64,000 bases of DNA from contig JAFWTC010000027.1 of assembly GCA_017519045.1 (NCBI GenBank), positions 1 to 64,000 on the forward strand. The letters run 5' to 3'. Numbering within the stretch: position 1 is the first letter of the stretch; every line of letters begins with the position of its first letter. Source of the stretch: Candidatus Methanomethylophilaceae archaeon. Its GTDB lineage: Archaea > Thermoplasmatota > Thermoplasmata > Methanomassiliicoccales > Methanomethylophilaceae. Below are positions 61,334 to 64,000 of the stretch, piece after piece. The position numbers were made by a program, and so were the translations under genes. The notes under the pieces were generated by a model. It was not told the origin of the DNA, did not search any database, and was given only the letters and a program-made list of their open reading frames with translations.

Positions 61334-63568
61334 ATGGAAATCAAGGAATGGCTGGGAGAGGACAATCAGCTGGGCGTGGACATCTGGGAGAAGAAGTATT
61401 GCCATAGGGGTGAGAGCTTCGACCAATGGCTGGACCGCATCAGCGCTGGAGACGCCAAGGTAAGGAAGCTGATGGAGGAGAAGAAGTTCCTGTTCGGAGG
61501 AAGGATCCTAGCCAACAGGGGCCTTAAGAACAGCGGCCTCAAGATCACCCTTTCCAACTGCTACGTCCTGTCCTCGCCGGAGGATTCCATCGAATCCATC
61601 TTCGAAACCGCCGGAAAGCTCGCCCGCACGTTCAGCTATGGCGGAGGGGCGGGCATAGACATATCCAAGCTGGCCCCTCGCGGAGCCAGGATCAACAACA
61701 CGGCCTCCCAGACCTCCGGGGCCGTCTCGTTCACCGACCTCTATTCCATGGTGACCGGGCTGATCGGCCAGCATGGCCGCCGCGGAGCGCTCATGCTCAC
61801 CATCTCGTGCGAGCACCCGGACATGGAGGAGTTCATGGCGGTGAAGACCGACCTAGAGAGGGTCACGAAGGCCAACATGTCCATCCGCATGACCGACGAG
61901 TTCATGGAGGCGGTCCGCGACAGGAAGACCTTCACCCAGAGGTTCTACCGTCCCGAGAGCGAGGAGCACATAGTCAAAGAAATCAATGCGGCCGAGTTCT
62001 TCGCGAAGATGTGCGCCGCCAACTGGGATTACGGGGAGCCGGGATGCCTGTTCTGGAACAGGATATCCAGCTGGAACCTTCTCAGCGAGTTCCCCGACTA
62101 CCATTACGAGTCCACCAACCCCTGCGCCGAGGAGCCTCTTCCCGCCGGCGGCAGCTGTCTGCTGGGCAGCATGAATCTGGCGGCGTTCGTCGAGGGCGGC
62201 GTGTTCCAGATGGACGACTTCAAGGAGGCCGTCAGGATCTGCGTCCGCGCCTTGAACGACGTCCTGGACGAGGGGCTCCCCCTCCATCCCCTGCAGGAGC
62301 AGAGGGAGTCCGTCAGGGACTGGAGGCAGATCGGGCTCGGCATCATGGGTCTGGCCGACATGCTGATCGGTCTCGGATACAGATACGGTTCGATGGAGGC
62401 CGCCGACTTCTGCAACAAGCTAGGAAAGATAATGGCGGACACGGCGATGAACGAGTCCGCCTTGATGGCCAAGGAGCTAGGAATGTTCCCCAAGTGCGTT
62501 CCCCAGCAGATCGTGGACTCCGCCTACTTCAGGGAGAACGCGTCCGAGGAGACCAAGGAGCTCGTCCTGAAGTACGGCCTCAGGAACTCCCAGCTCCTCA
62601 CCATAGCCCCGACGGGGACCTTGTCCACCATGATAGGCATCTCCGGCGGGATCGAGCCGATATTCGCCATCTCCTACGAGAGAAGGACGACGTCCCTATC
62701 GGACCATGACGAGTACTACAAGGTCTATACCCCGGTAGTACAGGCGTACATGGACGCGCACCCGGAGGTAAGGACGGAGGAGGACCTTCCGGACATCTTC
62801 GTCACAGCGCAGAACCTCGACTATCGTGAGAGGATCGACATGCAGGCCACTTGGCAGAAGCACATCGACGCCTCCATATCCTCGACGGTCAATCTTCCGG
62901 TGGAGTTCCCGCAGGAGAGCGTGTATGACATCTACATGTACGCGTGGGAGTCCGGATGCAAGGGCGTCACCGTGTTCAGGGACGGCTGCAAGAGGCTGGG
63001 GATACTCTCCACGAAGAGCTCCGAGAAGACGCCCGAACCCGAGAAGGCGGAGGAGCCGAGGAAGAAGCTGGTCATGAGGGCGGTCAACGACAACGTAGTC
63101 GGCAAGAAGCGCAAGCTGATGACCGGCTGCGGAAGCCTCCATTGCACTGCGTTCTTCGACCCCGACACCGGCGATCTGGTGGAGGCCTATCTCAATAAGG
63201 GATCGACGGGAGGATGCAACAACTTCATGGTCGGGCTGTCCAGGATGATATCCCTGGCGGCCAGGTCCGGATGCGGCGTGGACGCCATAATTGACCAGCT
63301 GAAGTCCTGTGGATCCTGTCCGTCCTACGTGGTCCGCACACACACCAAGAGGGACACCAGCATCGGGTCCTGCTGTCCGATGGCGGTCGGATGGGCCCTT
63401 AGGGACATGTACGACGAGATGCAGAGCCAGCTCAAGGGCATACCCGAGGCCAAGGACCCCGAGATGTCCAGGGATATCAAGAACCCGTGCCCCAAGTGCG
63501 GCGCGGAGCTCGAGTTCCAGGGCGGATGCAACACCTGTAAGAGCTGCGGATGGTCCAAGTGCGATTGA
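61334..63568 (+). CDS. nrdJ: Adenosylcobalamin-dependent (class II) ribonucleoside reductase
   Basis: 744 residues. It reduces ribonucleotides to deoxyribonucleotides with a coenzyme B12 radical. LSNCYVLSSPEDSIESIFET contains the first redox Cys; STNPCAEEPLPAGGSCLLGS carries the catalytic Asn-Cys-Glu loop; TIAPTGTLSTMIGISGGIEP is the phosphate-binding region. The C-terminal TSCPD domain (CGSCPSYVVRTHTKRDTS then IGSCCPMAVGWALRDMYDEM) and a final CPKCGAELEFQGGCNTCKSC zinc finger match type II NrdJ proteins. GGGG lies 9 nt before the ATG at 61334. A strong hairpin follows. Confidence 0.96.
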   Translation: MEIKEWLGEDNQLGVDIWEKKYCHRGESFDQWLDRISAGDAKVRKLMEEKKFLFGGRILANRGLKNSGLKITLSNCYVLSSPEDSIESIFETAGKLARTFSYGGGAGIDISKLAPRGARINNTASQTSGAVSFTDLYSMVTGLIGQHGRRGALMLTISCEHPDMEEFMAVKTDLERVTKANMSIRMTDEFMEAVRDRKTFTQRFYRPESEEHIVKEINAAEFFAKMCAANWDYGEPGCLFWNRISSWNLLSEFPDYHYESTNPCAEEPLPAGGSCLLGSMNLAAFVEGGVFQMDDFKEAVRICVRALNDVLDEGLPLHPLQEQRESVRDWRQIGLGIMGLADMLIGLGYRYGSMEAADFCNKLGKIMADTAMNESALMAKELGMFPKCVPQQIVDSAYFRENASEETKELVLKYGLRNSQLLTIAPTGTLSTMIGISGGIEPIFAISYERRTTSLSDHDEYYKVYTPVVQAYMDAHPEVRTEEDLPDIFVTAQNLDYRERIDMQATWQKHIDASISSTVNLPVEFPQESVYDIYMYAWESGCKGVTVFRDGCKRLGILSTKSSEKTPEPEKAEEPRKKLVMRAVNDNVVGKKRKLMTGCGSLHCTAFFDPDTGDLVEAYLNKGSTGGCNNFMVGLSRMISLAARSGCGVDAIIDQLKSCGSCPSYVVRTHTKRDTSIGSCCPMAVGWALRDMYDEMQSQLKGIPEAKDPEMSRDIKNPCPKCGAELEFQGGCNTCKSCGWSKCD

Positions 63569-63588
63569 GGGATGCCGATTGAATGATC

Positions 63589-63630
63589 GGACGCCGGCGG
63601 GGCGGAAGGGATGCAGCGCCGCCGGCGTCC
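63589..63630. terminator. 12-bp perfect-stem hairpin between nrdJ and the nitrogenase-like gene
   Basis: GGACGCCGGCGG (63589-63600) pairs exactly with CCGCCGGCGTCC (63619-63630) around an 18-nt loop. It is likely a shared terminator of two convergent genes. Confidence 0.65.
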
Positions 63631-63657
63631 TCGATGCTTCCATGTCTTGACGCTATA

Positions 63658-63693
63658 ATAACTGCTGTCTGTTATCCCAGTTATAGCAGTTAT
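63658..63693. repeat. Inverted repeat ATAACTGCT/AGCAGTTAT at the nitrogenase-like gene end
   Basis: ATAACTGCT at 63658-63666 and AGCAGTTAT at 63685-63693 pair around 18 nt that contain gttat/ataac-like sub-repeats. It sits directly where the nitrogenase-like protein should stop and may be its own transcript-end structure, or a short repeat insertion. Confidence 0.45.
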
Positions 63694-64000
63694 CTTCACT
63701 CGATTGAAGAGGGCGTCCAACAGGTACATCGCTCCCTCCAGCCCCATCAGCGGCTTCTTCAGGAAGTCGGATCCGTATGATGAAGGGAATCCTATGTCCA
63801 CCCCTTTCCCGCATCCGCCTGACGCCTCCTCAAGGCGCGCCATGTCGCCGGGCGCAAAGAGGAAGTCCGGGCGGTCGCCGCATTCGACCATTCCGAACGA
63901 GTCCGTAAGCCAATCGCGGAGCGGAACGCTGGTGGATTCGGGGGCGACGATGCTGAACGTGGAACCTGTCAAATCCTTTCCCGACGCGACCACCCCGTCG
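63694..64000 (-). CDS. Nitrogenase component 1-like protein, C-terminal part (cut by window edge)
   Basis: The last about 100 residues: PDFLFAPGDMARLEEASGGC, then VDIGFPSSYGSDFLKKPLMG and LEGAMYLLDALFNRVK, the C-terminal signature shared by NifD/NifK-like, BchN/CfbD-like and other nitrogenase-like proteins. The gene enters from the right edge. Its frame continues past the native-looking end through two hairpins and 240 bp antisense into nrdJ (to 63325). A one-base shift gives TAA right after NRVK, so a lost stop is likely. Which nitrogenase-like group it belongs to (for example F430 synthesis) cannot be told. Confidence 0.7.

Overview
The window looks like chromosomal DNA of a gut-type methanogenic archaeon, most likely order Methanomassiliicoccales (Thermoplasmatota). 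Archaeal markers are SRP54, TrmY, aCPSF1/FttA, the archaeal proteasome beta subunit, archaeal-type PheRS beta, HMG-CoA reductase and COG1340. Methanogenesis marker protein 8 points to a methanogen. Sel1, BspA-like LRR, Big_2-like, chagasin-like and UPF0339 proteins suggest host association. None of the gene ends I checked uses TAG, and one gene carries an in-frame TAG, which fits the pyrrolysine-using lineage. This placement is inference; there is no rRNA here.

Layout. 0-7 kb: pdxS (cut by the window edge), a UPF0339 protein, a zinc-ribbon/Sel1/LRR gene interrupted by TAG, a membrane TRAFAC-like GTPase, and a NYN nuclease with a partner. 7-13 kb: a ClC-type channel, a CPBP protease, a frameshifted cupin, decayed surface-protein remnants and an unusual two-gene ThiI. 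13-25.5 kb: a co-oriented cluster of ABC substrate-binding protein, porGDAB, phenylacetate-CoA ligase and aminotransferase, with divergent ABC permease and ATPase and mmp8; a shared palindrome TTTCATATATGAAA recurs at the promoters. Next comes a LolD/FtsX/DUF4418 export set.

25.6-35.6 kb is accessory DNA: two genes broken by in-frame TGA flank a CARF-winged-helix regulator, a 1440-residue SF1 helicase and a 666-residue protein with a HEPN/DUF4145-like C-terminus. The region ends at tRNA-Ala(CGC). I regard this as the best candidate for an undescribed (probably defence) system.

35.7-64 kb is mostly housekeeping: PNPOx-like protein, purB, a coiled-coil protein, SRP54-trmY-zinc ribbon-CoaD/DUF84, a GlcD-type dehydrogenase with EtfBA (LctBCD-like), a DUF6270-Sel1 protein, peroxiredoxin, pheT, hmgA, rubrerythrin, a heterodimeric ABC exporter, a second UPF0339 paralogue, a chagasin-repeat protein, aCPSF1, psmB, class II ribonucleotide reductase, and the 3' end of a nitrogenase component 1-like gene.

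Several genes have lost stops or frameshifts while very long genes stay intact. This may be real decay or local indel errors, so reads should be checked before calling pseudogenes.
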